64,000 nt of DNA from Cercospora beticola (GCF_033473495.1 NC_088936.1:5084001-5148000), one strand, 5' to 3'. Counted from the stretch's first letter, positions 1 through 12,310 are shown. Program-made: numbers and translations. Notes: generated from the sequence alone by a model not told the origin.

Positions 1-539
1 TGAACTCTTCTTCTGAGCAGTCAAGAATATCGTCAGAGGGTGACGATTAGGCCCTCCGCCCATGTCTTTTGTGATACTCCTGGAAGCTGCCTGTAAATAG
101 GTCAGCCATAACATAGACCAGACTCCGAGCCATAGGATGGTCTGCCTGTAGACATGGGCTGTTAAGTCGGACTCATGATTTCAGCCGAAAGCCTCTGCAT
201 CCAGGCTGAGAGATTTTGAGATCGATGACACGTTCATCGCAGATATAGAGAAGATGGATATCGCCGTGATAGTATTGTTGTTGTTGTCTGGAGTCCTCCT
301 GCTCGCCCGAGGTTTAGGTCCCAGCCATCCGGCCGGCGATTCTTAACTCCGGTGCTCCGTGCATGAGCTATGGAATTGACAGTCGCCTAAACCCGTCCGA
401 ACGCGCATCACGGACATTTGTGTCCATCCTTCTCGCCCGTAGCAAACTGCATGGCGCTGACTACGCCAGGTACAGTATCGTCAGCCATCGAATCTCATTA
501 ACTTTCCATCGCGCTGCTCACCCTCTTTCGTTTCTTACC
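1..539. other. Left-edge non-coding stretch
   Basis: No gene or repeat was recognised here. It ends in the presumed promoter and 5' leader of the Fmp30-like gene. The reading frame of that gene stays open upstream to an ATG at 363, but the added residues have no recognisable character. Confidence 0.4.
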
Positions 540-1817
540 ATGAGCTTCGTCCTTAGCCGATTCAGCAGATTCACGCCAGTGCAGAACAACAGACAGCTAC
601 TACAGTTCACCTCGCGACATCGACAGAGACAGATAATACAGCAATCCAGAAGATTCAAATCGACAGAAGCCATGGCGACAGTCGCCATCTCCGCGCCCTC
701 GCGACCTTCGCCGCAGCCCGCCGATGCGAGTCTGAAGAAACATCATAATAAGAAGGGGAAAGGGTTCCTCAACCCATGGGATTCATGGGAAGATATGAAT
801 ATGTGGGCGATATTTAAATGGGGTGTATTAGGAGGTCTCACGGGCGAGAGGAAGACAGTCGACACCACACCACCTACGGTCCCAGTCCATAAACCCACTT
901 TCCTCCCCTCACGGGACACACAGAACCTCCGCGCGACGTGGCTGGGACACGCGTGCTATTATGTGGAGTTCGCAGGAGGACTTCGCGTTCTGTTTGATCC
1001 AGTTTTCACGCAGAGGTGCTCGCCATTTAGTTTCATGGGGCCGAAGCGGTATACGGACATGCCGTGCCAGATTGAGGATATTCCATACATTGATGTGGTG
1101 GTGATCAGTCATTGCCACTATGATCATTTGTCGTATCCCACGCTGCAAAAGATTGCGGAGAAGCATCGAGATGTGCAGTTCTTCGTGCCATTGGGAAACG
1201 CGCCTTGGTTTGAGAGGTGCGGGTTCAAGAATGTGACTGAGCTGGACTGGTGGGAGGAGAGAGAGGTGAAGATTACCCCAAATGTGGCCGGGGAACCCAA
1301 TCGTGCGAGGGAAATGGAGGCGGTGATTTCTTGCTTGCCGTGTCAGCACATGTCAGCCAGGACAGCGTTTGACAAGGCGCATACACTCTGGGCTTCCTGG
1401 TCTGTGGAGTCGGGCGGCAAGAAAGTTTGGTTCGGCGGTGATACTGGATATCGTGCCGTGCCTCGATCGGCGAAGGACGAGTTCGATTATGGCGAGAAGT
1501 ATGCCCATCTTCCTCACTGCCCGGCGTTCAAGGAGATCGGCGAGCATCGGGGACCATTCGACCTGGGCCTGATTCCGATTGGAGCTTACGACCCGCGATG
1601 GATCATGTCGCCTGTGCACGCCAACCCATATGATGCCGTAAACATCTTTGTGGATACCAAGTGCAAGCAGGCCATGGGAATTCATTGGGGCACTTGGGTT
1701 TTGACTGAAGAAGCAGTGCTGGATCCTCCCAAGGTTCTCAAAGAAGCCTTGAAATGGAAAGGTCTGGAGCAAGATGTCTTTGAAACCTGTGACATTGGCA
1801 TTTCCAGGGAGTTCTAA
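540..1817 (+). CDS. NAPE-PLD-like metallo-beta-lactamase hydrolase, mitochondrial (Fmp30 type)
   Basis: Likely hydrolyses N-acylphosphatidylethanolamine; the yeast relative Fmp30 is a mitochondrial inner-membrane protein linked to phospholipid homeostasis. The zinc-site motif ISHCHYDHL (HxHxDH) lies near residue 191. The family opening TWLGHACYYVEF comes earlier, and GGDTGY and HWGTW supply later metal ligands. The ATG at 540 is preferred to the in-frame ATG at 363, because the protein then begins with a basic, Ser/Arg-rich presequence (MSFVLSRFSRF, ending QSRRFKST) that looks like a mitochondrial targeting signal. It is a single exon of 425 aa, normal for the family. The family assignment is secure; substrate and location are inferred from homologs. 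Confidence 0.88.
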   Translation: MSFVLSRFSRFTPVQNNRQLLQFTSRHRQRQIIQQSRRFKSTEAMATVAISAPSRPSPQPADASLKKHHNKKGKGFLNPWDSWEDMNMWAIFKWGVLGGLTGERKTVDTTPPTVPVHKPTFLPSRDTQNLRATWLGHACYYVEFAGGLRVLFDPVFTQRCSPFSFMGPKRYTDMPCQIEDIPYIDVVVISHCHYDHLSYPTLQKIAEKHRDVQFFVPLGNAPWFERCGFKNVTELDWWEEREVKITPNVAGEPNRAREMEAVISCLPCQHMSARTAFDKAHTLWASWSVESGGKKVWFGGDTGYRAVPRSAKDEFDYGEKYAHLPHCPAFKEIGEHRGPFDLGLIPIGAYDPRWIMSPVHANPYDAVNIFVDTKCKQAMGIHWGTWVLTEEAVLDPPKVLKEALKWKGLEQDVFETCDIGISREF

Positions 1818-3265
1818 GGTCTGGTCGCTTCAAAGGGTTGCAAGTTTCGAGCGGTAGCCTACTGCTCATGCGGCCGAGCGAGTTTCAAGCGAGCGTACTC
1901 CAGGCTTCTTCGATCATACACGAGATGACTCCAGCTGAAGCACCAGCGCCAAAGTCTCGCCCATCCATGTTGTCCGCAGGCCGCCCGAGCTTCTTCATGA
2001 GGGTGCGGCTTACTTTCACTAGATGCGCCGAGTCGTCTGTGAATCTCCTGTCAGTCTTGATTGACCACGTAGGGTCCCAGGAGCTACGCACCTTCCCGTT
2101 CACGCACATTGCGGTGCAGAGTGCTTTCTGCCTCGACAATGCAAAGGTCACGATACCTCAGGATTCTTGGCTCTTGTGCGAAGCGGACCCGAGGGGACTC
2201 GATGCAAGTTAACAATGGCCAGGTCATTCTCCGACGCGGCAATTGCGGAGCATCATTTGTCGACACCCTTCTTCTGAGACCGGCTTTATCGTATGGAGGG
2301 AAGTGATAGAAATCCATGGCGCATCACCACTAACTGAAGTTGTTGTTTCATATGATGGGCGAGGCGATGGTGTCCGGTGAGCTGAACAGCTTGCTCTGCT
2401 ACGCCAACACTGTGCTGCCATTGTGATCATTCACATGTGGGAGTGTCTCGCGATGCTACGCACACGTGCTGCCCGATCCCATGTGCTTGTGCCATCGAGG
2501 ACCTGATCCGCTACCAAGCATGTTCACTTGTGGTCACATGAAGTCGACGAACCCATTGGCGAGGTTGCATACTTGCGTGGTGCCTTCAGCGGCGCTGGAG
2601 CACAGAGATACTTCAGCTCACCGGTGGTCGAAGGCGCTCGACTTTGAAGCACAACATATCTGCAACCTTATACTCTTGCTCCTTCGGTATCTGATTGTCA
2701 TGCTGGAAGTCGCCAAGTCAAAGTAGTATAGTCCTAGCATACCCATGTACCAAGCTTGGGATCTCCAAGCCAAGTTCTCGTACCTCCATAGCCCTAAACG
2801 AAGTCTCAGCATCGCCTTGCCTAAATCAAATTTTGATGTCAATTCAAGGCTGGCAACCCAGAATAAGCTTTTCTCATCTTGCCTTGCTGCCGGCTCAAGC
2901 ACTTTCCGAGTATTGAAACGGTCAAGTGCACGCGAGGGATCTGTGTGATCGACACCGAGGAAAGTCGATGTTCCGTGTCTTTGCGCGAAAAGGATTCGTT
3001 GGTGCTGTGCTCGGGTCGCATGCGAGCGAATTGCAGACGTGCAGTTTGTCCCAGCTTGTTCAAGGCTGCTCACCTGCTTATAGAAGTACTGTACGCGACT
3101 TCCGAGCCGATTCGACTTCACTTCTCCCTCTTGTTTCGTGTCGTACAAAGCGCGGGGTGCTGAGATCTGGCGCAGTACCATCTTTCTTCTGCTGCTTCTC
3201 GGATCACACAAGTACAGCATCTGGCAAAGTCCTGTGGCTTGTGGAAGGAGAAATTGCAGCTCAAG
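1818..3265. other. Intergenic, 1.4 kb
   Basis: The only long open frame is a 225-codon minus-strand one (2618-3295) that overlaps the P450 start and has no recognisable domain. I treat the stretch as 3' flank of the hydrolase plus P450 promoter. Confidence 0.4.
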
Positions 3266-4984
3266 ATGGCGCTGCTGGACGTGGTGGTGCAACATCCGGT
3301 TGTTGCAGCCGCTGCTGTCATCTTGATCGCCACTATCGTCGCCTCGATACGTGCGCGGAGCATCAGCAATTATCCTGATCTGCCATGGGTCGGGAGGAAG
3401 ACGAATTCGTTTGGTGCCACCACGATTGCGAACTTCAGCAGTCCGAAGAACACACGAGAATGGCTGGAAGAAGGGTATTACAAGGTATCGCCCAACACAG
3501 CTTCATATGAAGTGTCAGCATACTGATCGAGGAACACACAGTACACCAAGCATGGGAAGTCTTTCTTAATGCCTAATATCTCCGGAAAGCCGCTTATCAT
3601 CGTCCCAAACGACCGACTCCAAGCATACAACGACCAGCCGGAAGATGTACTCAGTGCATGGCAAGCACATTACGATACCTTGGCTTGCAAGTACACCTTC
3701 ACGGATTCTGATCTGGTTCGGATCCGATTCCACGAACACGTCCTGACTACACACATGCCGCGCAAGCTGAAGGACATTCTTCCCACAAGCTACGACGAAT
3801 TATCAGTGACCATGGAGGAGATCCTCGGTACTGACACTACCAACTGGAAAGAAGTCAACATCACGAAAATGATGACCAAGATTGCCTGCCGAGTGAGCAA
3901 CCGCACATTAGTCGGCCTTCCACTATGCAGAGATCAAGCTCTTCTCGACGACTGCGTCCACTTCGCCGAAGACGCCATTCGCTGCATCATCGTCAACATG
4001 CTACTCCCAACTCTCCTCGAACCCGTCATGAATCTAGTGGCACTCCCCAATTGGTACCACTACTTCAAAGTCCGCAAAATGATCGCCCCCGTAATCGAAA
4101 AGCGCATCGCAGACATCGAAGCCGAAGCTGCCAACCCAGACACCAAACACAACATCCCAGACGACTACATCACCTGGCACATCCGCACCGCCCGCGCCGA
4201 AGGCAAACTCTGGGCCCTCGACATCTCCTGGACAGTCCGCTGTCTCCTCGCCCTCGAATTCGCCACAATCCACACAACCCTCATAACAGGCAGCAATGCC
4301 ATCCTCGACATTTTCTCCTCCAAAACCGACATCCAAGCCTCCCTCCGCGAAGAAGCCGAACGCGTTTTCGGCGAGTCCTCAAATAACACCACACACATCT
4401 CCGCCGAAAACGAAAAAGGGATCTGGTCAAAACAAAACCTCGCGAAACTCCTCCGCACAGACTCCGCTCTTCGAGAATCTATGCGAATAGGAGACTTCGC
4501 TTCTCTCAATGCCCGTAAAGTCGTACATCCCAATGGAATGTACGATCCCGTGGAGAACTTCACAGCACCTTATGGCTCCTCCGTCGCAGTCCTAGCCTAT
4601 AATCGCCACCACGACCCAGACGTCTACTCCGATCCCAACACTTTCGACCCTTACCGCTTCTCTCGCCCTCGCGAAGAATTCGCCGCTGCTGCGGAGCGTG
4701 AAGGCGAGAAATTGGAGGGTAAAGCGAGAGAGGAATGGCTTCGATTGCAGAATTATAGTATGACGAGTGTCGGGAAAGATAATATGGCTTTTGGAATGGG
4801 GAGACATGCTTGTCCTGGAAGGTTTTTCGCGCAGCAGGAGTTGAAGTTGTTGGTTGCGTTTTTGGTTATGCATTATGATGTTGAGACGTTGCCGGAGAGG
4901 CCGCAGAATATCAATATGGGTGGGAGTGGAGTGCCGCCTTCCGGTGCGACGATTAAGGTCAGGAGGCGGGCGGTGAAGGCTTAG
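3266..4984 (+). CDS. Cytochrome P450 monooxygenase, microsomal
   Basis: Haem-thiolate monooxygenase of unknown substrate. The coding parts are 3266-3484 and 3542-4984, joined across a 57-bp intron (GTATCG...ACACAG) in phase 0, giving 553 aa. The N-terminus has one hydrophobic anchor (VVAAAAVILIATIVASI) followed by basic residues and a proline-containing hinge. The ExxR motif (ALRESMR) is near residue 384 and the haem loop FGMGRHACPGRFFA puts the cysteine ligand near residue 497. The I-helix reads FATIHTT in place of the classical A-G-x-D/E-T, a variant I associate with some fungal ent-kaurene-oxidase-like families; that association is from general knowledge. An in-frame ATG at 3239 would add nine residues. 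No biosynthetic gene cluster surrounds it. Confidence 0.9.
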
Positions 4985-5143
4985 ATTTTCATTGCATGAG
5001 TCTGTCATTATTTCGATTGGCGTGTGAAGTTGTACTTAAGTGATTGCAGGAACACAGCACATATTATCGATTCCTCTCATCACTTTTCGCCTGAACTTTG
5101 CTCCATGAATGAATGTTCTGCTCCATAGTGTTGACATCGCGCC

Positions 5144-5871
5144 TCAACGACTGCTGCCAGAATCAGACCGTGGTCTCACTGCCCCATCCATTTCGACATC
5201 CTCGTTCTCCAACCCCTCGCTTGGTTCTAAACTGGCCTCCTCAATTCTCCCTCTGGATCCCACTTCTTGTGCGGTATTTTGCGCTTCCTGTGTCCTCCTG
5301 AATACTCCTCCGATGGCCTCTTCCAGTCGATCGAGGCTCAATCTCATTTCCGCCGTACTCCTTTGCAATGCTTCCACCCGACGGGTAGCATCGCTCCAGT
5401 CTATCGGTCGCCCCGGCTCGAAAATCTCCGATCGCTCTGGAGGTACCTGCACCATCATGGCCTGATCTTGAGGCAACCGCCGATCGAAAGAGTCTGGAGC
5501 GATCATAGGTAGAAAAATACCCCGTTCACTCTCATCATCAATCTCCTCTTCAACCACCGCCCTTCGTCCCGTCATTCCCTCAAGCCTTAACCTCACGATT
5601 CGGCTATGCTCAGTAGCACACTGCCTTCTCTCCTCCTCATCATCCCCCCTTCTCACGATATTTCCCCGCGAATCCAGTTGATGTACATCGCCCCACTAAA
5701 CCAATCCCATCGCAGCTTCGTAGTTGAATTCAAATGGTTCCTGCGCTACTGCTGGACAAATACACTCCAAATACCCCATCTGTTCTTCCGCCCATTCGGC
5801 GCCTTCTTCCTCTGCGCGGCAAGAGAGAGATAAGAGGACATATAGGGGTACGCCGGCATGTAGAAGTTCAT
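5144..5871 (-). CDS. Hypothetical protein with C-terminal coiled coil
   Basis: Function not recognised. The model is exon 5871-5764, a 68-bp intron at 5763-5696 (GTATTT...GGTTTAG), then exon 5695-5144, about 219 aa. The first exon starts MNFYMPAYPYMSSYL and is basic; splicing joins it in frame to WGDVHQLDSRGNIV. The rest is very acidic and charged, with a predicted amphipathic helix (SDATRRVEALQRSTAEMRLS) that suggests a coiled coil, and an acidic, Ser-rich tail. The intron was chosen because without it the frame is closed by stops at the exon 1 end. It could equally be two separate spurious frames, so confidence is moderate. Confidence 0.5.
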
Positions 5872-6598
5872 CGAGTCGCTGGTACTAATCGCGCGGAATA
5901 CCGTGTTCGGGCATCGTGTCTGCTGCTGTGTGGTATTGAATCTTGAGAGGAGGAATAAACAATAGCGAGTTGTGGGGATCGGAAGAATGTTGGATGTCAA
6001 TGTTAAGGTGGTGCGTTGTGTTGACTGGCGGAAGTGATTGATTTCTTCTTCACATGATGGAAGCTGCGCTCTACCGTCTTGAAGTGACAGGCAGGCACAA
6101 CAGCTGCCACTCCAGGTCTTCTCTCATCACACCTTTGGAATGGAAAGAGCTCAATTTCGAATCATTCATTTTCCAACTATTATGCGTATACTGCTGCTCA
6201 TCACAGCTCGAAACTACCGACACCATGTCCCACCGCATCATCGTATAACTTGCTAGCGAATGCAAAGGAAGGAGCTCCAAAGGGTATCTCCGCGCGCAGT
6301 AGCAAACAACGACGGCAGTGAGGCCCCCATCTTCATCCCAGCAGCAGAGTTTCCGAACAAAAAGGAAGAAACTCCGGTCAGATCAGACAGAAACGCCTCC
6401 CTGCGCCTCGCTAACATGCATATACGTCTCAAAAACCAGAAAAAGTCATAGCAGAAAGAGCGAGAAAAACATCCTGGCAAAGTAAAGACAAGTGAAGAAG
6501 CTGCAAATCCTGTTGATCGTGTTCGGGCTTTTGTAGTGCTTTTGTGTATTCCCGGTTCTGAAAGAATGCCGCTAGCGATGGGCTGAGTGGCAGGACTA
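5872..6598. other. Intergenic, 0.7 kb
   Basis: Upstream flank of the coiled-coil gene and 3' flank of the acidic-protein gene, which ends at 6599. Nothing recognisable was seen in either strand. Confidence 0.4.
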
Positions 6599-8778
6599 CT
6601 ACGCCTTCGAGCCAAAACGGTCGAGGGCGAGAGTTTGCGAAAGAGAGTTGCCGCGGCTGCGACGACGCTTCTGCGCGAGAGGGCTGGCATGAGCCGCAGA
6701 TTTTCTGACGCCTGCGCCAGTCAGGGTCATGTCAACACTTGGGCGGGTCTTGCGCCCGGGTGTAATGGGAATATTGGCAGCGTTGCGTCTGCCTTTTTGT
6801 AGAGCGTTGGCCTCGGAAGTCTGAACACGACTGGCTGGATTGGCTGCCAGCGAGCTGACCTGGCGTACGTTATGCTGGTTGTTGCGGAAGACGGAGATTC
6901 CACCAGGAACCTGATCAAAGTGATCCAGAAGGTCCTCGTTGTCAAGTCGAGGCATCGGCTCGGAGTCATCGTTCGTGAAGCTCGCGAAGACGTCCTGCTG
7001 CTGCGATGCAGCGGATGGCGTTGGGTCGACATCCATGTCAGAATCGGTGTCAGGGTATTGTACGAGGTCTTCGAGGTTTCCAGCTGGTGCAGGTGTGACT
7101 CGCTCTCTGTCAAGGGTGTTGGAAGACGCGAATGACGAGCGGGCACTGCTGCCTCGCGTGCTGGGAAGAACAAGGCCATTCGTGATGCCGTTGACGTCGT
7201 TGGTGCGCAAGAAGTCCAAATTGCCGTTGAACATGCTGCCCAGAGTCATCTTGGCCGTGAAAGGTCTCTGAGGAATACTGGCGGTATGAGGCGTGGTGCG
7301 AGTCCACGTCACGGGCTCTCCAGGACTTCCGTCACGGCTGCCCATGACCTGGCGTGCTTGTTCCCAGTAGGCGCTCTCCTTGTCGATAGGCTTTGATGGG
7401 CAAGAGATTTTTATTCCATTGCCATTCTCGTCGGCAGTGACAGCGGCACGAGTGGGATCATGGGTAAAGGTGCCCATTCTTGGTCTCCCGCTGGGTTTTC
7501 CGCCACGAGGACGTGGCCCTGTGCTGGTTGGCTGTCGTAGAGGTGGAGCTTGATCAGTCACTGGTGTGCTCGGCGTGCTTGGGATTGGGGTGCTAGCAGG
7601 AGTGCTCTCGGCCGCGGCCGCAGCATTCTCCCGGTGGATGGCATGCATGCGTCTGAATGCATCCTCTTCGTCTTCGTCATCTGTAGCATCACCATCCGCT
7701 GAGGATGTGTCAGTAAATAAACTTTTGGTAGACGGCGCTTTGCATTGTGCATACTCTCATCACTTGTGTCACTGTCGAGATCGGAGTCTTCTTCGTCATC
7801 TCCCTCGGCGATGGCGCCTTCATAATCATCTTCGTAGTCAAAGTCAAAGTGAGACTCATTATCATCGTCAATTGCATCGACATCCATCATGTATTGTGCC
7901 GCATTCCGGGGAGTGCTTGTCCCATCAAGGAGGTCAGGATACGAATCTCTGGGGTCATCCTCGCTGCTCATGCTCGATGAACGCGAGGATCGATTTTCTG
8001 CGAATCGGACACGCTTCTCATTGTTTGATCGCTGCACATGGAGGTCAAAAAGTACGTCCTCGCTGACCTCGTCTTGTTGCATGCGCCATGAAGCAAGATT
8101 GTAAGAGAATTCGTCTTCAGCATCGTCAATCATCTCTTGATATAGAGTATCGTCAGTTCGAAGGCCATGGAAAGGATCTTCAGTCCAATTGAGATCGTCC
8201 TCGCTTTGCAAGCTCAATCTGCGGGCAAGGGAAGCGTCCTCAGCGAGGCTCAGACCGGTCATATCATTGGAGACCGACGTAGCGGTCTGTGGCCGTTGGG
8301 CCTCAGTCTCCGCTTCATGCTCGAGGAAGTCTTGGATCAGGTCTTTTTCGAGAGCCTTCTCCATATCATCCTCTTCTTCGTCATCGTCATCGACAGCATC
8401 ATAGTCCTCGTCTTCGCTGTCGAGATTCTTCTCAGCGCCCGCCACAGCATCCGCTCCGACATTATATGCGGGCCCTGCCAGCCGCGGTGCAGCAATGTTT
8501 CCATTACGCTTTGCGCCTGACAGGGCAAAGACATCCGCCTCGTCGTCTGAGTCGCTCTCCTCGTCTGGGCTGTCTGCAGCGCCCTCTTGGGCCTCGTTAT
8601 CGCTGTCGTCTGATACGGCATCTCCGGTGCGTGTGCCATTGCTCATCTTGGTGATGTTGCTCTTCATCGGTCGCGGGTGATGCGGCGCTTTTTTCGGGCT
8701 TCCATTGGCCAACTTTCGTGGATCGTAAGGAACCCGATTGCTCGCCTGAGGGGCGGAACTGGTTGAACGATGAGCCAT
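6599..8778 (-). CDS. Acidic nuclear-type protein with AT-hook-like motif, function unknown
   Basis: Not assigned to a named family. Exons are 8778-7755 and 7698-6599, joined across a 56-bp intron (GTATGC, branch TTTACTGAC, end CCTCAG). Splicing turns the two frames into one acidic run, DSDTSDE then TDGDATDDEDEED. The protein is about 707 aa. The N-terminal half holds several Asp/Glu/Ser tracts, with DVFALSGAKR near residue 80. The C-terminal half has a basic GRPRMGTF segment resembling an AT-hook core, and the end is rich in Arg/Lys (QKRRRSRG). This composition suggests a chromatin or transcription role, which is inference only. The intron call is well supported by signals and frame. Confidence 0.72.
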
Positions 8779-11718
8779 TGAGGTTCTGTTGTTCTGGATT
8801 TCTGGTGAAAAAGTTTCGGTTGCGAGGGTGAGATGCGGGATCTCGAGTATTGATGTGCTTGGTGGTAGGGGGTCCGCTGTAGGTTAAACTCAGGGAATGG
8901 TTCGTCTCGTGCTGTCGAAAGCACAACTCCGGGTCCTCTTGATATCTCGCGTAAGTCGCCTTCTGGCAACGAGCTGTAGTGTGTATAGTAGTGTAGGCGT
9001 GGCCGCGCAATGGGTCAAGCCGTGTCTTCGTCGTCGTTTGCGGGGTGCAAACGCATTCGAGGTGCCGATGCCTGGTGGTCTGATGTGACGGAGATCACTC
9101 CAAACTCGGTGCAGGTGGTCAAACTACTGACAAGCTATGCTTGGAAGTAGTCGTCTCGTTTCGTCGTGGGGGGCGATTGAAGTTATTCGATGGGCAGAGA
9201 ACGACTGGAGGCCAGCACGTGGGCCGACCTCCAGCAGTGATCTAGTGCGCACCGATGGCCTGCGGCATCTTGGACGACGAAGTGATGTATTGTGAATGAT
9301 ATGTGCCCGGTGAGGTCGGTTTGTGGTGCTTCGTCGCTGTGGGAGTGGTGTGCGTGGTTGGTGCAGCGGAGAGAGGGAGCAGAGGAATAGAGGCTCCTGC
9401 TTCACCAGATCTTTTACAATTTAGACTCGGCGCGCTAAGCAGGGGTCTGCCGAACCAAGCCCTGCACGGCTTGACCGCTTTTGACTTTTTTTCGACTCGA
9501 AATATCAACGCAGGCCACCCCATGCACAGCGCTCGCCGACCTTTTGTGACGAACACCACCTTGACTCAGATCCCTCGTGATGCTAGTCTTCGGTGCCTCT
9601 CGCAGCCCGGTCAAACACATTGCCTGCAGACTTCTTGCGCCCGCCATGTTGTTCGTTCTGCTCAACCCATTGCCCTTAGCGCAGCCCAAACCGTGGAACT
9701 ATAACTCGACCCGACCGACTAGTGGGTATATCCAATGATATTGCTCGCGTGATCCAAGCTAGGAACTGGCCCGGCAGTCCCGTTTGGATACCGTCACAGC
9801 AGAACTGCATCCCTCCGCACATGGATGTCATACAGCTGGCCTGCGGCATGAGGCATCGAAGGTACTGAACGGGACGCCTGCTGCAAGCTGTGCAATTTGG
9901 CGCTGTTGGGCAGCTCTCGAGCCTCATGTCCAGTCTAGACAGCATCGCCCATGGACGGATGCGCCCCAGGCCACACCGGCCACACGCAAAGGTAATCCGT
10001 AATCCGCCCCTCCCCGGATCCCGCTGAAACCCTGGCTCGAGAGACAAGATTCCTGCCAATCTTCCATCTTTCGCCCTGCGTTCCGGTGTGCACGCCGGCG
10101 TCAAAAGAATCTCTCGCTGTGGTTATTACGTACGGTCGCATGCAGAAAATGTCTCTTCTTCGCACCGCGTCATGCAGGAGAGCTGGAGGGAGGCTGTACA
10201 ACCAATCGATGTCCTCGGCCCCTAGAAACGTCGAAAGTGGTTCTGCTCCACATGCAACGCATCCCGGTCCACCAGATCTGACTTGTGCTGCACGCGAACT
10301 TATTCTCACAGTCATACCGTCGAGGAGGTTTGCGAGAATGCTCGATTGGCTACTCGACACTGGCAGCAGGATCCGATGTATTCGAGTCACAGTCGTGCGC
10401 GCTGTCATCGCCAGCAGCAGCATGGCATGACCGCATGGCGCTGCGGGCCACGGAAAATATGGGCCTGATCGGGGATTTGGCGCGCTTCCAGCCGAGCCAG
10501 GAGCCGCGCAGCAGGCAAGAGCACGAGTCTCGAAGCGACCACTTCTTCTTCAGGGTCCAAGAACGAACGAACGTCACTCCCTTGTCAAATGTGACCATCA
10601 CGTGGATCTGCAGACAACTTCACTTCTGTGCTTGTCGACCATTTTCCTCTTGCCACGTGGTCTTATCGTCAGCACCGAAGTGGAATGCAAACTATTGCTC
10701 CCCGAGCAAATGCGCGCGCAGCTGTGGCGCGATTGGAAGTCAGAGAACGTCGTTTCGCGTCGAGACTCTCCCCCACGCCTTTCTTCAACTTCTCAACGTT
10801 CAGCTCCACTGATCAAACCAACCACACGTTCCACCAAGGCTGAAGAAGTCTGACCAAGATCCAGCATGGCCGTGAACTCAACGCCCATGCGCAAGTCTCA
10901 GCTCGCACAAACCGCAAAGGCTGCTTCGTCCGCTTGACGTTCTATTGGCTGCCGGCTTCAACACAGTTCCAGCTGAGACGTCCGAATGTCCCCATCACCT
11001 TACTTTATCGTTTCACTGCTCAGTATTGCTCCGCATATGCCAGATTCATACACTGCATCTCGCGGGATCACAGCCTACAGCTCACCAAAATCAACTTCCG
11101 GGTGAACTTGGGGCTAAACTTGGCCTTGGTACTGATCTACTTTACGCTGGAGTGCATGAAACTCCCGTCCATGGCGCGGCACGTCGTGTGGGATATGGTG
11201 CCGTGACTGTACGACACATGTCCGGTTGATCCAAGTTGCTTGTCCTGGAATACTGGTCAATTTTGCAACTTCGAGGTATTTTCACAGGTGAGGTCTGGAC
11301 GCACTCTGCAAGTCTCGCAGAGATTCACAATAGGGCTTTGATTTCCTCGGTTGCATATGGTTCAGCAATTTCTTTGACGTTATGACAGCAGGCTCCATCT
11401 TCTAATGCTCCGAGTGAACAAATGCTACTTGCGAGCCCCATCATAGTACTGAGGACGATTGGAAGCACTCCATGACTGAACAACACGACTGGGGCAAACT
11501 CTCGCATTTAACAACATCCCATCTTGAAAGGCGAGCAACTAGACCATCATATCACTGATTCTACGACACCAGAAAGGCATTTTGTGTATAATCAGTATGT
11601 TACCTACGCCGGTATCCACCACTCATCTTCATATTCCAATTCTCCAATTTTCCCTTGTATGCTTTTACTTCTCATACAACACATCCCAAGCAACGACCCC
11701 CAAAAGACGAAGTCCTCA
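8779..11718. other. Gene-poor stretch, 2.9 kb
   Basis: No gene could be supported. Short open frames of 60-175 codons on both strands lack recognisable features. A possible decayed coding remnant at 10866-11229 is described under findings. No terminal repeats or transposase motifs were recognised. Confidence 0.35.
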
Positions 11719-12310
11719 CTAACTCACACTCCCCTTATTCACAAAAAGATCCCAATCCGCCTGCACAGGATTCCCTGCTTTCCCGCTCGCATCCACAGGC
11801 TGATACCCCATCTGTACCTTCCCATACATAAACTGCAAACTCTCCGTCGCGACCCCATCTCCTCCAGACATAAGATTCTGATTCACAAGTAAAACATTAC
11901 TAAACGTCAAAACTGACATGATCCTATTTCCTCCTCCAGCTCCTGTATTCGAGAAGTTTACGAGTATCAATGTCTTGAATGTCGTGCCACTTGCGAGGCG
12001 ATTGAAGATGAAAGGAGACCATTGATCAAAGTTTCGGGTTAGATCGAGGCCGGAAAAGCTGATTTTGCCGGGGTTGAATTTGGAAGAGTCTGGGGTGGCG
12101 TTGTTGGCGAAGGAGAGGGAGTAAGATGATATGGGGACTCCGAGGGCGATGGACTGGGAGACGGTCTGGTCGTAGGTGGATTGCGGGGTGAAGGAGGGTT
12201 GGCCTTTGTTGTTGAAGAGTTTGTTGTTGGAGGAGTCGAGGAGTTGAACTTTTTGAGAACTCAATTATTGTTTTGCTTAGGTTGGGAAAGGACTTACTAT
12301 AGGATGTCAT
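11719..12310 (-). CDS. Hcp-family (type VI secretion tube fold) protein in a fungal gene
   Basis: The translated product matches the Hcp family, which in bacteria forms the hexameric type VI secretion tube. The match runs from the GKISFSGLDLTRNFDQWSP segment (family pattern: GK, then strand, then K/R-x-ID/FD-x-x-SP) through ATESLQFMYGKVQMGYQP to the family-like end GNPVQADWDL. It is about 180 aa, close to the usual 160-172. My model starts at ATG 12310 with a 13-nt first exon, a 49-bp intron (12297-12249, donor GTAAGT) and the main exon 12248-11719, giving MTSYIQLLDSSNNKLF at the N-terminus. No signal peptide or membrane segment is seen. No other secretion-system gene lies nearby, so a bacterial-style tube is unlikely here. 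Family call is strong; exon 1 is less certain. Confidence 0.78.

Noticed and set aside
2618..3295. 225-codon minus-strand open frame
   Set aside because: No recognisable domain, overlaps the start of the P450 gene on the other strand, and composition is not convincing.
7699..7754. A 24-bp intron (GTTTATTT...CTCAG) in the acidic-protein gene
   Set aside because: Too short for a spliceosomal intron; the 56-bp solution with GTATGC and CTGAC fits better and keeps the frame.
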